Below are positions 1 through 12,069 of a stretch of DNA of 64,000 nt, piece by piece. Origin of the DNA: Dermatophilaceae bacterium Sec6.4. Its GTDB lineage: Bacteria > Actinomycetota > Actinomycetes > Actinomycetales > Dermatophilaceae. A model generated the notes under the pieces. The model saw only the letters and a list, made by a program, of their open reading frames with translations, did not search any database and was not told the origin of the DNA. Each line of letters begins with the position of its first letter. The first letter of the stretch is position 1. The position numbers and the translations under genes are program-made. The stretch is from assembly GCA_039636865.1 (NCBI GenBank), contig CP144172.1, forward strand, positions 434,001 through 498,000. Reading direction: 5' to 3'.

Positions 1-954
1 CCCGGTGGCGCCGCAGCCGGGATGGGCGCACCCGCCGTCGCGGTCTTCGATCAGGCGTCGGGTGCGGGCGGGCACGATGCGTTGGGCGCGTCCGACGTTG
101 ACCGGTGGCCCGCTCGTTTCCCACACGGGGTTGACCAGCCCGTTGCAGGTCCATTGACGCAGTAGGTGCGGGGGTAGCGCGCCACTGTTGGTGATCCACC
201 CGTGTCCGCTGGTGTCCAGGTGCAGGTAGATGCGGAACGTGTTCGATCGGCCGGTGGACAGGTCAGTCCCTTGTTGCAGTGATCGGGTCGCGACTTCCAG
301 TAGCGCCTCACCCATGGTGACGTGTGGGTGGCCGGCCAGGAACAGGGCGTCTTTGGCCTCTACTACTGCCTGGTGGACCAGGGCCCCGATGTCGGCGGGC
401 GCGTCGTAGGTCAGGTGGAATCGTCCGTCCTGGGTGTGCATGTGTACCTGGGCCCGCTGCACGGTCGGGTCGAACTCATCCAACCGTTCGACCGTCGCGG
501 CGGTGGTGGCGGCAGTAGCGGCGGCGGCGGGCGTGGGGCTGAATTCGTATTTGCTCAGTGCCCGGCGTAGTTGGGGCACGCTCGCGTGTCGGGCCAGTTC
601 AACGACGTCGGTGTCGAAGTTGTCGGGGGTGTAACGGGCGATGACCGAGGCTTGTCCGATCGACAGGTCACCACCGGTCAGGCCCTGCGCCAGCGCGGGC
701 AGGGCCCCAGACCTTTCCGCGATCCGGACAATGTCAGTCGCGACCGCGTGCGAGAGGCCCGCGTAACACGTCAACCAGTGTTGCGGTGAGCGGATCCCCC
801 CGATCACCCATGACTGATCCGCGAGCACCTGCGTCACGAGCGTGACCAGTTCGGCGTGTGCCGCGTTGAGCCGACCCACCACGTGCGACAGCGCCGTCCG
901 CGGATCCGGTGGTGTCAGGGCCGGGGTATCAACCCAGGCGGTGTTCGAACTCAT
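1..954 (-). CDS. DUF222/HNH endonuclease domain protein (C-terminus beyond left edge)
   Basis: An open frame of 318 codons runs from an ATG at 954 to the window edge with no stop. The N-terminal 250 residues are helical and fit the DUF222 domain found in many Micrococcales HNH proteins. The last visible residues, DGGCAHPGCGATG, are the start of the HNH zinc/nuclease core, so the catalytic histidines lie outside the window. Proteins of this family often occur in many copies per genome and are presumed DNA endonucleases, but their biological role is not established. A run of about a dozen Ala/Thr residues near 140-155 is a linker. It diverges from the SNF2 gene, with 146 bp between them. The family call is firm; the function is not. 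Confidence 0.85.
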   Translation of the reverse strand, partial: MSSNTAWVDTPALTPPDPRTALSHVVGRLNAAHAELVTLVTQVLADQSWVIGGIRSPQHWLTCYAGLSHAVATDIVRIAERSGALPALAQGLTGGDLSIGQASVIARYTPDNFDTDVVELARHASVPQLRRALSKYEFSPTPAAAATAATTAATVERLDEFDPTVQRAQVHMHTQDGRFHLTYDAPADIGALVHQAVVEAKDALFLAGHPHVTMGEALLEVATRSLQQGTDLSTGRSNTFRIYLHLDTSGHGWITNSGALPPHLLRQWTCNGLVNPVWETSGPPVNVGRAQRIVPARTRRLIEDRDGGCAHPGCGATG

Positions 955-1100
955 GTCTTCATACAAGCACCGACCACCGACAGCCCCCCTTGAACAGAGC
1001 ATCAGCCCCGGGAAGGAAGAAGGTGCTTCGTTGGCAACCCGGATCAGCAGCGACGAGGTCGGTAGAATTCCCGGCATCGCACGCACGACGTTGGAGGCTC

Positions 1101-4176
<3,076 letters not shown>

Positions 4177-4184
<8 letters not shown>

Positions 4185-4983
4185 CTGGTTTCCGCCACCT
4201 TCGCGCCCGCGCACCGTGGAAGGGGGCATCAAGGCGCGTAGTCGGCGTGGCGTGATCGGTCAACAATGGTGGTCGGCGCGGTTCATCGAGGTGCTGGAGG
4301 GTCTGGGCCTGGGCAGCCGGATGCAGCGTGGCCGCAACTACGCCCGCAGAGGGCAGGTCCTCACGCTCGACGTCGGCCCGGGCTCGGTGACCGCCTCGGT
4401 GCAGGGCAGTCGGGCGCGCCCCTACCGGGTGCGGATCGGCGTCACCGCCTTCGGCAAGCAGGACTGGGCTCAGGTGGAGACGGCACTCGCGGGAAGTGCC
4501 TGGTACGCGGCGAAATTGCTTGCTGGAGAGATGCCCGAAGACATCGAGGAGGTCTTCACCGGGCTCGGCCTCTCGTTGTTCCCCAAGAACGCCCGGCAGC
4601 TGTCGATGGATTGCTCGTGCCCTGACAGCGCCGTGCCGTGCAAACACCTCGCTGCCGCGTTCTACCTGTTGGCCGAATCCTTCGACGACGACCCGTTCGC
4701 GATCCTGGCCTGGCGTGGACGCGAGCGCGAGGACCTGCTGGCCAACCTGCAGGCCGCCCGCACCGACGGGCCACCCGCCGCCGACATCGAACACGCTACG
4801 GACCGGCCGCTCGCGGACTGTCTCGATTCTTTTTTCGCGCGACCGGGCACCAAGCATGCGCCCAGCCCGTCGGGTAGGTCCACCTCCTCCTTGATCGACC
4901 AACTGCCCGCGACCGGCGTCGTGGTGCGCGGGCGTCCGCTGGAGGAGGTCCTACGACCTGCGTACGAGGTGCTCGCACACTGA
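4177..4983 (+). CDS. SWIM zinc-finger protein, SNF2 partner
   Basis: A 268-residue protein with a SWIM zinc finger of the form CxCx(n)CxH: C146, C148, C155 and H157 (sequence CSCPDSAVPCKH). SWIM fingers bind DNA or protein and are repeatedly found beside SNF2 ATPases in bacteria, so it probably acts as the substrate-binding partner of the upstream protein. The start ATG overlaps the SNF2 stop by 8 nt. The N-terminus contains a WWSARFIEVL segment conserved in this family. No enzymatic domain is visible. The gene converges with the alcohol dehydrogenase, leaving 126 bp between the stops. Confidence 0.85.
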
Positions 4984-5109
4984 CCTCGGGCCCAGACTGC
5001 AGGAGTTGCCTGACGCGGGTCAAGCACTCGTCGTCGATGAACTGCATCGAGACCGCACTTCCGCACCGGGGTTGGGAGCAGGCGCTGTGGGAACAGGCCC
5101 CGCGCACCC

Positions 5110-6150
5110 TCAGAAAACGACGACCGTGACACCGGTCGGTGGCCGCTCACCCATGACTGCGAGCGCCCCGCGTGGACCAGCCAACTGCTCCAACCCGACC
5201 GTGGCAGTCACCAGGGACTGCGGGCGCAGAGCTCCGGTCGCGATCTCGGCGAGCATGGCCGGATAGTCGGCAGCCGCCATCCCGTGGCTGCCGTAAATCT
5301 CCAGTTCATGGGCAATGACCCGATCCATCGGCACGCTGCCGTGCGCATCATCGCCGAACAACAGCCCCACCTGTATGTGCCGACCGCGTCTGGCCAGGGT
5401 TTCGATCGCGGCGCGGCAGGTGAGCCGGCTGCCCAACGCGTCGATCGACGCGCGGGCCCCGCCATTGGTCAGTTCGCGCACCCGTTCGACCACGTGCGGC
5501 TCGGTGGCGTCGATCAGGACCTCCGCGCCGAACCGACCCGCCAGCTCACGAGCAGGTGCCGCACTGTCGACCGCAATCACCCGACCGCCACGCGACGCAG
5601 CGATCATCGTCGCTGAGAGTCCGACCCCTCCGCACCCGAAGATGACCACCCAGTCACCGGGCAGGACCCGGGCATGCGCGGTGACGGCCCGGTACGCCGT
5701 GGCGAAGCGGCATCCGAGCGCTGCTGCCGTAGCAAAGTCCAGATCCGCCGGTATCTCCACCAGATTCAGGTCGGCATGCGGCAGCGCAACCAGTTCGGCG
5801 AACGAGCCCCATCCGGTGAACCCCGGTTGGAACTGGTTCTCGCACACCTGTGGTGCACCGGCCAGACAGGTGCGACAGACACCACAACCGCAGACGAAGG
5901 GCGAGGTCACCCGTTGGCCGACGAGCGCACCGGTTTCGGGGCCGGCCTCGACGACGACACCGGCGAACTCGTGACCCGGCACGTGCGGCAGCACGATGTC
6001 GCGATCGTGACCGGCCCACCCGTGCCAATCGCTGCGGCACAGCCCTGTGGCACGCACCTCGATGACGACGCCATCGCGGGGGCAGATCGGGTCTGCGACG
6101 TTTCGGACCGTCGGCGGCATCCCGAACTCTTCGTAGAGCAGCGCCTTCAC
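5110..6150 (-). CDS. Zinc-dependent alcohol dehydrogenase (MDR superfamily)
   Basis: A 346-residue medium-chain dehydrogenase that oxidises an alcohol with NAD(P)+. Catalytic zinc ligands are C38 and the HE pair at 60-61. The structural zinc lobe is C89, C92, C95 and C103 with the usual 2-2-7 spacing. The Rossmann motif GCGGVGLSA follows. The GTG at 6150 is chosen because the ATG further upstream (6300) lies inside the perfect hairpin that terminates tRNA-Leu and would add about 50 residues with no family similarity. No strong ribosome site is visible before the GTG. The neighbours give no pathway clue, so the substrate is unknown. Confidence 0.85.
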   Translation of the reverse strand: MKALLYEEFGMPPTVRNVADPICPRDGVVIEVRATGLCRSDWHGWAGHDRDIVLPHVPGHEFAGVVVEAGPETGALVGQRVTSPFVCGCGVCRTCLAGAPQVCENQFQPGFTGWGSFAELVALPHADLNLVEIPADLDFATAAALGCRFATAYRAVTAHARVLPGDWVVIFGCGGVGLSATMIAASRGGRVIAVDSAAPARELAGRFGAEVLIDATEPHVVERVRELTNGGARASIDALGSRLTCRAAIETLARRGRHIQVGLLFGDDAHGSVPMDRVIAHELEIYGSHGMAAADYPAMLAEIATGALRPQSLVTATVGLEQLAGPRGALAVMGERPPTGVTVVVF

Positions 6151-6267
6151 TGCGGGTGCACCCGACAACTCATGACGTCCCCGACGGGTGTTGCAGAGCA
6201 CCTGTGATTCACGAAGCAAGACCTTATCGACTGGGATCCACGGCCACCGGCAACTGAGGTGACAGCA

Positions 6268-6301
6268 AATGGCCCGCATCGGATGTCCGATGCGGGCCAT
6301 T
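6268..6301 (-). terminator. Terminator of tRNA-Leu
   Basis: Perfect inverted repeat with 16-bp arms (6268-6283 and 6286-6301) and a 2-nt loop, placed 23 bp downstream of the tRNA-Leu 3' end on the minus strand. A short T-rich stretch follows in that direction. It is a very stable rho-independent-type hairpin. Confidence 0.75.
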
Positions 6302-6324
6302 CAGGCCGGTGAACCAGCCTGTCG

Positions 6325-6411
6325 TGGTGCGCGAGGGGGGAGTTGAACCCCCACACCCTTTCGAGTACACGGACCTGAACCGTGCGCGTCTGCCTATTCC
6401 GCCACTCGCGC
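6325..6411 (-). tRNA. tRNA-Leu (anticodon CAG)
   Basis: The reverse strand folds into a class II tRNA. The acceptor stem GCGCGAG pairs with CTCGCGC, the anticodon loop is TTCAGGT (CAG, reading CUG), a long variable arm is present, the T-loop is GTTCAACTC, and the 3' CCA is encoded at 6325-6327. A tRNA-Leu at this position next to fhaA is conserved in Actinobacteria. Confidence 0.95.
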
Positions 6412-6420
6412 GAGTGCCGC

Positions 6421-6459
6421 CTCAGTTTGCCCTGTACAGACCAGGATCGCCAAACTGAG
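6421..6459. promoter_or_regulatory. Inverted repeat between tRNA-Leu and fhaA
   Basis: Perfect 9-bp arms CTCAGTTTG (6421-6429) and CAAACTGAG (6451-6459) are separated by 21 bp in the 183-bp region that must hold both the tRNA-Leu and the fhaA promoters. The spacing of about three helical turns would suit a protein-binding site on one DNA face. No function is demonstrated. Confidence 0.35.
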
Positions 6460-6594
6460 CCCTCCCGACGCCACTGGGAACACCACGGGCCGGGCGTCGT
6501 TTCGGCTCTAGCATGGGGCGCCCCGTTACGATCGGGAACGCCTGCGGCGCATGTCGCGGCGACCGAGACCACGACCGGGAGCAGGGAGGCAGCG

Positions 6595-7488
6595 ATGGGT
6601 TTGTTCTCCAACCTCGAACGTCGGCTGTCCGAAGGCGTCAACGGTGCGTTCGCCAAGGCGTTCCGCTCCGAGGTCCAGCCCGTGGAGATCGCGGCCGAGA
6701 TGCGCGGCGCGATGGATGACCGTGCGGCGCACACCAAGAAGGGCCAGCGCGCGGTCGTACCCAACCTCTTCACCGTCGACCTCAGCCCCGGCGATTTCGA
6801 ACGCCTGGACCGCGCCCGCGATGAGGTCGGCGACGAGCTGATCGCGAGCGCGACCGAGCATGCCGACGTGCAGCGGTACCTTCCCGGCGGCCCGATCGTC
6901 GTGGAATTCGCCGAGGACCCCGACCTGGAGACGGGCGTCTTCCGCCTGCGCCCCTCCATCGCCCGGCAGGTCGACAACGACCGGCGGCCGGCCCGACCAC
7001 AGCCGCGTGAGTACGACGAGTTCCAACCCTCCTCGGCACGGCAGGAGCCCCAGCACGAGCCGGCCCCGCAACCGTATTTCCATGACGATTACGACCAGCA
7101 GGATTACCAACAGCAGGACTACCAACAGCCTTACGCCGAGCCCGCACCGACGCCGCGCACCCCGAGCCCGGCCGCTCCACGTCGTTTCAAGCAGCGGCCG
7201 TCGCTGGTCATCGACGGCGACCGCTATCCCCTCCTGGGTGCGATCACCGTCATCGGCCGCGACGACGACGCGGACATCATGCTGGACGACCCGGGGATCT
7301 CCCGCCGACACAGCGAGATCCGGGTGACCAACGACGGTCCGCACCTGGTGATGACGGTGCGCGATCTCGGCTCCACCAACGGCACCTTCCTGAACGGCGA
7401 CGCCATCGACCGGGCGCACCTGCACGACGGAGACCGGATCACCGTGGGCCGCACCCATCTGCTGTTCGAGGAAGGTGGCCGTAAGTGA
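6595..7488 (+). CDS. fhaA: FHA-domain protein FhaA (DUF3662 + FHA)
   Basis: A 297-residue cytoplasmic phosphothreonine-reading protein. Residues 1-125 are the conserved DUF3662 domain (begins MGLFSNLERRL). A Gln/Pro/Asp-rich linker follows, with repeated DYQQQ-like units near 165-180. The C-terminal FHA domain spans about 205-290, with IGRDDDADIMLDDPGISRRH and the LGSTNGTFLNG loop. In mycobacteria FhaA binds phosphorylated PknB/MviN and restrains peptidoglycan synthesis. The ATG at 6595 is preceded by GGGAGG. It is the first gene of the seven-gene operon ending with pknB, and its stop overlaps the fhaB start. Confidence 0.95.
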   Translation: MGLFSNLERRLSEGVNGAFAKAFRSEVQPVEIAAEMRGAMDDRAAHTKKGQRAVVPNLFTVDLSPGDFERLDRARDEVGDELIASATEHADVQRYLPGGPIVVEFAEDPDLETGVFRLRPSIARQVDNDRRPARPQPREYDEFQPSSARQEPQHEPAPQPYFHDDYDQQDYQQQDYQQPYAEPAPTPRTPSPAAPRRFKQRPSLVIDGDRYPLLGAITVIGRDDDADIMLDDPGISRRHSEIRVTNDGPHLVMTVRDLGSTNGTFLNGDAIDRAHLHDGDRITVGRTHLLFEEGGRK

Positions 7489-7958
7489 GCGAGCTGACCA
7501 TCACGGTCATCCGCATCGGTCTGCTGGTGCTGTTGTGGGCGTTCATCTTCAGCATCGTCGGTGTACTACGTGGGGACCTCTACGGACTGCGCGCTCCGCG
7601 TACCGAGGGCCGTCGCGCCCCCGCCCGCGCAGAAGCGGACCGTCGTCCGCCACGCGCTGTCCGCCGAGGCCCGACCCACCTGGCCGTCATCGAAGGCTCG
7701 ATGCGCGGGATCAGCGTGCCGCTGTCCGAGGGCGGCGTGCTGATCGGCCGCAACCCCGAGTGCGTCCTGGTGCTGTCCGACGATTTCGCCTCCGGTCGCC
7801 ACGCGCGGGTGTACCGCGACGGCGACGGCTGGTTCGTCGACGACCTCGGCTCCACCAACGGAACGTTCATCGGCGATCAGCCCATCGGCCAGCATGTGCC
7901 GCTGCGCGAAGGCAGCCGTATCCGGATCGGGCAGACCGTCCTCGAGGTCAGGAAGTAG
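7485..7958 (+). CDS. fhaB: Membrane-anchored FHA protein FhaB (FipA)
   Basis: A 157-residue protein with one N-terminal transmembrane segment (about residues 5-27, IRIGLLVLLWAFIFSIVGVL) and a basic Pro/Arg linker. The C-terminal FHA domain has LIGRNPECVLVLSDDFASGRH and LGSTNGTFIG. It reads phosphothreonine marks laid down by PknA/PknB and links them to the division machinery in mycobacteria. The GTG start shares four bases with the fhaA stop, and pstP follows 3 bp after its stop. Confidence 0.95.
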   Translation: MSELTITVIRIGLLVLLWAFIFSIVGVLRGDLYGLRAPRTEGRRAPARAEADRRPPRAVRRGPTHLAVIEGSMRGISVPLSEGGVLIGRNPECVLVLSDDFASGRHARVYRDGDGWFVDDLGSTNGTFIGDQPIGQHVPLREGSRIRIGQTVLEVRK

Positions 7959-7961
7959 GCC

Positions 7962-9242
7962 ATGTCGATCGCTCTGCGCTACGCCGCCCGCACCGATCTC
8001 GGGCTCGGCTCCAAGACCCGCAACGAGGATTCCGGATATGCCGGCCCGGACCTGCTCGTGCTGGCCGACGGCATGGGCGGGCACGCCGCCGGCGACACCG
8101 CCAGCTCCACCGTCGTCGCAGAGTTGGTGCACCTGGACGGGGAATCCCACGGTGCCGACGACGCGCTGGCGCTGCTACGCGAAGCCGTCATCCGGGCCAA
8201 CGAGCGGTTGCGCGATGAGATGGACGATGAGCCGGACCTGGAGGGGATGGGCACCACGCTCATCGCCTTCCTGCGCACCGGGAACAAGCTGGCAATAGCG
8301 AATATCGGTGACTCCCGGGCCTACCTCGTGCGGGACGGCACATTCACCCAGATCACCAAGGACCACTCCCTGGTGCAGACGTTGCTCGACGAGGGCCGCA
8401 TCACCCCCGAAGAGGCCGAGCACCACCCGCAGCGGTCCTTCGTGACCCGGGTACTGACCGGTCGCGCCGACGACGAGCCGGACCTTTCGCTCCGTGAAGC
8501 GCGGATCGGCGACCGCTACCTGATCTGCTCGGACGGATTGTCCGACTATGTCGCCGGCTCCACCATCGAGGACATCGTCACCTCCGAGGGGATGCCCGGG
8601 GAGATTGCCGACCGACTGATCGCCATCGCTCTCAAGGCCTCTGCACGGGACAACGTCACGGTCGTCATCGCCGACATCGTCGACTCCCTGGACCCGACGT
8701 CCTCCACCCCGCAGATCGTCGGTGCAGCCGGCGCACCCGCGACCTCCACCGAGCACGACGTGCCCAGTTCACCGACCACACCGGCCGAGAAAGCCGCTGC
8801 CCTCAGTCGGGAGGCCAACGCACCTGCAGCCGGCAACGCTGACGACGAGGCCGGTGACGAGGCCGAACCGCCGGTGTTGGCCGAGGAGGGCCCGTCCCGG
8901 TTGCGCCGGTTCCGCTGGCTCGGTCTGGGCGTCCTGGTCGTCGCGGTGCTTGCCGTGGGCGGGTGGGTCTCCTACTCCTGGACCCAGTCCCAGTTCTACG
9001 TGGCCGACAGCAACGGCTCGGTCGCCATTTACCGGGGCCTGCACGACACCATCGGACCGCTGCACCTGAACTCGATCGACCAACGCACCGACATCCGCCT
9101 GCAGGACCTGCCCCCGTACTACCAGACCCGCGTGCGCGCCTCTATCACCGCGACCGACCTGGCCGACGCCCGCCGGGTCGTGCAGACCCTGACCGCCCAG
9201 GCAGCCAGCTGTGCGGCGCAACCCGGCGGGTGCAGTCCGTGA
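7962..9242 (+). CDS. pstP: PP2C-type Ser/Thr protein phosphatase PstP
   Basis: A 426-residue membrane phosphatase that reverses PknA/PknB phosphorylation. The PP2C domain (about 1-240) shows RNEDSG, ADGMGGH, GMGTTLIAF, IGDSRAYLVRDG and SARDNVTVV, which include the metal-binding aspartates. An acidic Ala/Pro linker leads to one transmembrane helix (about 318-342), then a short extracytoplasmic tail of about 85 residues with two cysteines near the end. The stop overlaps the rodA GTG (GTGA). Confidence 0.95.
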   Translation: MSIALRYAARTDLGLGSKTRNEDSGYAGPDLLVLADGMGGHAAGDTASSTVVAELVHLDGESHGADDALALLREAVIRANERLRDEMDDEPDLEGMGTTLIAFLRTGNKLAIANIGDSRAYLVRDGTFTQITKDHSLVQTLLDEGRITPEEAEHHPQRSFVTRVLTGRADDEPDLSLREARIGDRYLICSDGLSDYVAGSTIEDIVTSEGMPGEIADRLIAIALKASARDNVTVVIADIVDSLDPTSSTPQIVGAAGAPATSTEHDVPSSPTTPAEKAAALSREANAPAAGNADDEAGDEAEPPVLAEEGPSRLRRFRWLGLGVLVVAVLAVGGWVSYSWTQSQFYVADSNGSVAIYRGLHDTIGPLHLNSIDQRTDIRLQDLPPYYQTRVRASITATDLADARRVVQTLTAQAASCAAQPGGCSP

Positions 9243-10621
9243 GTCCGGTGACCGCGATCCGGACCGGTGCGCCCCGTACCCGGCGCGGGGTGGAGCTGCT
9301 CCTACTCATCTTCGCGATCGCCATCGTGCTGCTGGCGTACGCCGACGTCGGACTCGCCGTCAACGACACCCTGCCGCCGGACCTGCTCGTGCTCGGCGTG
9401 GGTTTCGCAGGGGTCGCGCTGGCCCTGCATCTGGTGGTGCGGTGGCAGGCTGCGTATGCCGATCCCGTCCTGCTACCCGTCGCCACCCTGCTCAACGGCC
9501 TCGGTCTGGTGATGATCCACCGGTTGGATCTGGCAAAGGGCACCAGCATCGGGCAGGGAGTGGCCCTCCGGCAGCTGATCTGGACCGGCCTCGCCGTGCT
9601 GGTGGCCGCGATCCTGCTCATCGTCCTGCGTGATCATCGACGACTGGGTCAGTACACCTTCACCTTCGGTCTGGCCGGGGTCGTGCTGCTCCTGCTGCCC
9701 CTCACGCCGATCCTGGGACGCAACATCAACGGCAACCGCATCTGGATCGGCCTGGGCCCGCTGTCGTTCCAGCCGAGCGAAGTCGCCAAGATCTGCTTCG
9801 TCATCTTCTTCGCGGGTTACCTCGTGCAGAAACGCGATGCGTTGTCGCTCGTCGGCCGACGGGTACTCGGCTTCCCCCTGCCGCGTGCGCGCGACCTCGG
9901 CCCGATCATCCTGTCCTGGTTGGCCAGCCTGGCGGTCCTCGTCTTCGAAAAAGACCTCGGCACGTCGCTGCTGTTCTTCGGGCTGTTCGTCGCGATGCTC
10001 TACGTCGCGACCGAGCGCCGTTCATGGATCATCATCGGGCTCGGCCTGTTCCTCGCCGGGTGCTACGTGGCCTACCTGCTGTTCGCCCACTTCCAGGTGC
10101 GGGTGGACCTGTGGATCAACCCGTTCAACCCGGGTCTGTCCGACCAGCTCGGGCTCGGGCTGATGGGGATGGCCAGCGGTGGCATGCTCGGCACCGGCCT
10201 CGGCAAGGGCCGCCCCGACCTCACCTACTTCGCCAACTCCGACTTCATCATCCCCTCCTTCGGTGAAGAGCTCGGCCTGGTCGGCCTGGTCGCGATCATC
10301 GTGCTGTTCGCGGTTCTGGTCGAGCGCGGGCTACGCGCGGGGATTGCGGCCCGCGACGGCTTCGGCAAGCTACTGGCCACCGGGTTGGGTTTCGCGGTGG
10401 CCATGCAGGTCTTCGTCGTCATCGGCGGCGTGACCCGCGTGATCCCCCTCACCGGCCTCACCACGCCGTTCATGTCGGCCGGCGGCAGCTCCCTACTCGC
10501 GAACTGGATCATCGTCGTACTCCTGCTGCGCATCAGCGATCAAGCCCGTCGTCCGGCACCGGAAGAACTCGGCAGCGCCCCGATCGGGGCGGCCGACACC
10601 CAGGCGGTGAAGATTCGATGA
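9239..10621 (+). CDS. rodA: SEDS peptidoglycan polymerase RodA (FtsW/RodA family)
   Basis: A 460-residue polytopic membrane protein of the SEDS family, the glycosyltransferase that polymerises lipid II with a class B PBP. Family motifs include NGNRIWIGLGPLSFQPSE, EKDLGTSLLFFG, ANSDFIIPSFGEELGL and the C-terminal PLTGLTTPFMSAGGSS. About ten hydrophobic segments are visible. The GTG at 9239 overlaps the pstP stop, and longer upstream starts would lie inside pstP. The stop overlaps the ATG of pbpA, its likely partner. Confidence 0.95.
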   Translation: MSPVTAIRTGAPRTRRGVELLLLIFAIAIVLLAYADVGLAVNDTLPPDLLVLGVGFAGVALALHLVVRWQAAYADPVLLPVATLLNGLGLVMIHRLDLAKGTSIGQGVALRQLIWTGLAVLVAAILLIVLRDHRRLGQYTFTFGLAGVVLLLLPLTPILGRNINGNRIWIGLGPLSFQPSEVAKICFVIFFAGYLVQKRDALSLVGRRVLGFPLPRARDLGPIILSWLASLAVLVFEKDLGTSLLFFGLFVAMLYVATERRSWIIIGLGLFLAGCYVAYLLFAHFQVRVDLWINPFNPGLSDQLGLGLMGMASGGMLGTGLGKGRPDLTYFANSDFIIPSFGEELGLVGLVAIIVLFAVLVERGLRAGIAARDGFGKLLATGLGFAVAMQVFVVIGGVTRVIPLTGLTTPFMSAGGSSLLANWIIVVLLLRISDQARRPAPEELGSAPIGAADTQAVKIR

Positions 10622-12069
10622 ATGCCCCGATCCGACGCCTGGGCCTCGTCGTGGCAGCGATGTTCTGCGCGCTGCTGATTGCCGCGACCAGCATCCAGTT
10701 CTTCCAGGCCAAGGCCCTGGACAACCGCCCCGGCAACCGACGCACACTGTTGGAGTCGTATGCCCGACAGCGTGGTTCGATCCTGGTCGACGGAACGGCC
10801 GTTGCCGTGTCCAAACCCAGCAAAGACGAATACAAGTGGCTGCGTACCTACCCCCAGGGCAGCACCTACGCCGCGGCAACGGGGTACTTCTCCTTCATCT
10901 ACGGCTCCTCGGGCATCGAATCGCGCTACAACGCGCTGTTGTCGGGTACGTCCGACCAGTTGTTCTACCGCCGCTTCAGCGACATCATCACCGGACGCCA
11001 ACCGCAAGGCGCCAATGTCGACCTGACGCTGAACGCGAAGATGCAGAAGGCAGCAACCAGTGCCCTGGGCTCGAAGGTCGGCGCGGTGGTCGCGCTGGAT
11101 CCCAAGACCGGCGCCATCCTGGCGATGGTCACCAGCCCGACGTTCGACCCCAACAAGCTCGCCGGCCACGACATGTCCCAGGTCCAGCGCAACTGGAAGG
11201 GCCTGATCAACAACTCGGGTCAGCCGTTGCTGGACCGCGCCATCTCCGAGCTCTACCCGCCCGGGTCGACCTTCAAGCTGATTGTCGGCGCGGCTGCGCT
11301 GTCCTCGGGCAAGTACACCCCGTCGTCCTCGGTTCCCGGGCCGGCCCGGTTGAAGTTGCCGCAGACGAGCACCACGTTGCCCAACGACTTCCCGGGAGCC
11401 TGTGGACCTGGGGACCGTACGACGCTCACCAACGCGCTGGCAATCAGCTGCAACACGGCGTTCGCGAGCCTGGGGCTGACGCTGGGCCAGGACGCCATTG
11501 CCGCGCAGGCGAAGCGCTTCGGTTTCGGTCAGCCGCTCACCATTCCGATGCCGGTCGTCGCGAGTCAATTCCCGACGGGCCTCAACCCGCCGCAGTTGGC
11601 GCAGTCCTCGATCGGCCAGTTCGACGTGAAGTCCACCCCCCTGCAAATGGCGATGGTCGCTGCGGGGATCGCCAACGGAGGCAAGGTGATGACGCCCTAC
11701 CTGGTCAAGGACGTGCGTGATGGCGACCTGTCGGTGATCTCCTCGACCGACCCGAAACTGTTCTCCACTGCCGTGACCTCGCAGGTGGCCGCCGAGCTGA
11801 CGACCATGATGCGCGCCGTGGTCGACACCGGCACCGGCACCAAGGCCCAGATCCCCGGGGTCCAGGTCGCCGGCAAGACCGGCACCGCGCAGCACGGCAA
11901 CAACCAGCCCGCCCACGCGTGGTTCACGGCGTTCGCGCCGGCCAACGACCCGAAGATCGCGATCGCCGTGCTCGTCGAGGACGGCGGCAAGTACGGCGCC
12001 GAAGCCGGTGGCGGCTCGATCGCCGCGCCGATCGCAAAACAGGTCATCGAAGCGGGGCTGCAGCGGTGA
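10618..12069 (+). CDS. pbpA: Class B penicillin-binding protein PbpA
   Basis: A 483-residue peptidoglycan transpeptidase. An N-terminal membrane anchor (about 8-27) precedes the dimerisation region and the transpeptidase domain. Active-site motifs are SxxK at 217-220 (GSTFK, nucleophile S217), SxN at 277-279 (SCN) and KTG at 420-422. It sits directly after rodA with a 4-nt ATGA overlap, as expected for a SEDS-PBP pair, and it overlaps pknA. The relatively small size matches actinobacterial PbpA rather than FtsI. Confidence 0.95.
   Translation: MNAPIRRLGLVVAAMFCALLIAATSIQFFQAKALDNRPGNRRTLLESYARQRGSILVDGTAVAVSKPSKDEYKWLRTYPQGSTYAAATGYFSFIYGSSGIESRYNALLSGTSDQLFYRRFSDIITGRQPQGANVDLTLNAKMQKAATSALGSKVGAVVALDPKTGAILAMVTSPTFDPNKLAGHDMSQVQRNWKGLINNSGQPLLDRAISELYPPGSTFKLIVGAAALSSGKYTPSSSVPGPARLKLPQTSTTLPNDFPGACGPGDRTTLTNALAISCNTAFASLGLTLGQDAIAAQAKRFGFGQPLTIPMPVVASQFPTGLNPPQLAQSSIGQFDVKSTPLQMAMVAAGIANGGKVMTPYLVKDVRDGDLSVISSTDPKLFSTAVTSQVAAELTTMMRAVVDTGTGTKAQIPGVQVAGKTGTAQHGNNQPAHAWFTAFAPANDPKIAIAVLVEDGGKYGAEAGGGSIAAPIAKQVIEAGLQR

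Noticed and set aside
909-1100. Longer start for the SNF2 gene at 909
   Set aside because: The extension overlaps the divergent DUF222/HNH gene, and the ATG at 1101 has a GGAGG ribosome site.
6150-6300. Longer start for the alcohol dehydrogenase at 6300
   Set aside because: The extra residues are encoded by the tRNA-Leu terminator hairpin and lack similarity to the family.
10540-11916. Long minus-strand frame opposite pbpA
   Set aside because: The composition (repeated RRG/GQ/RAG words) is typical of an antisense frame, and pbpA with all catalytic motifs lies on the other strand.
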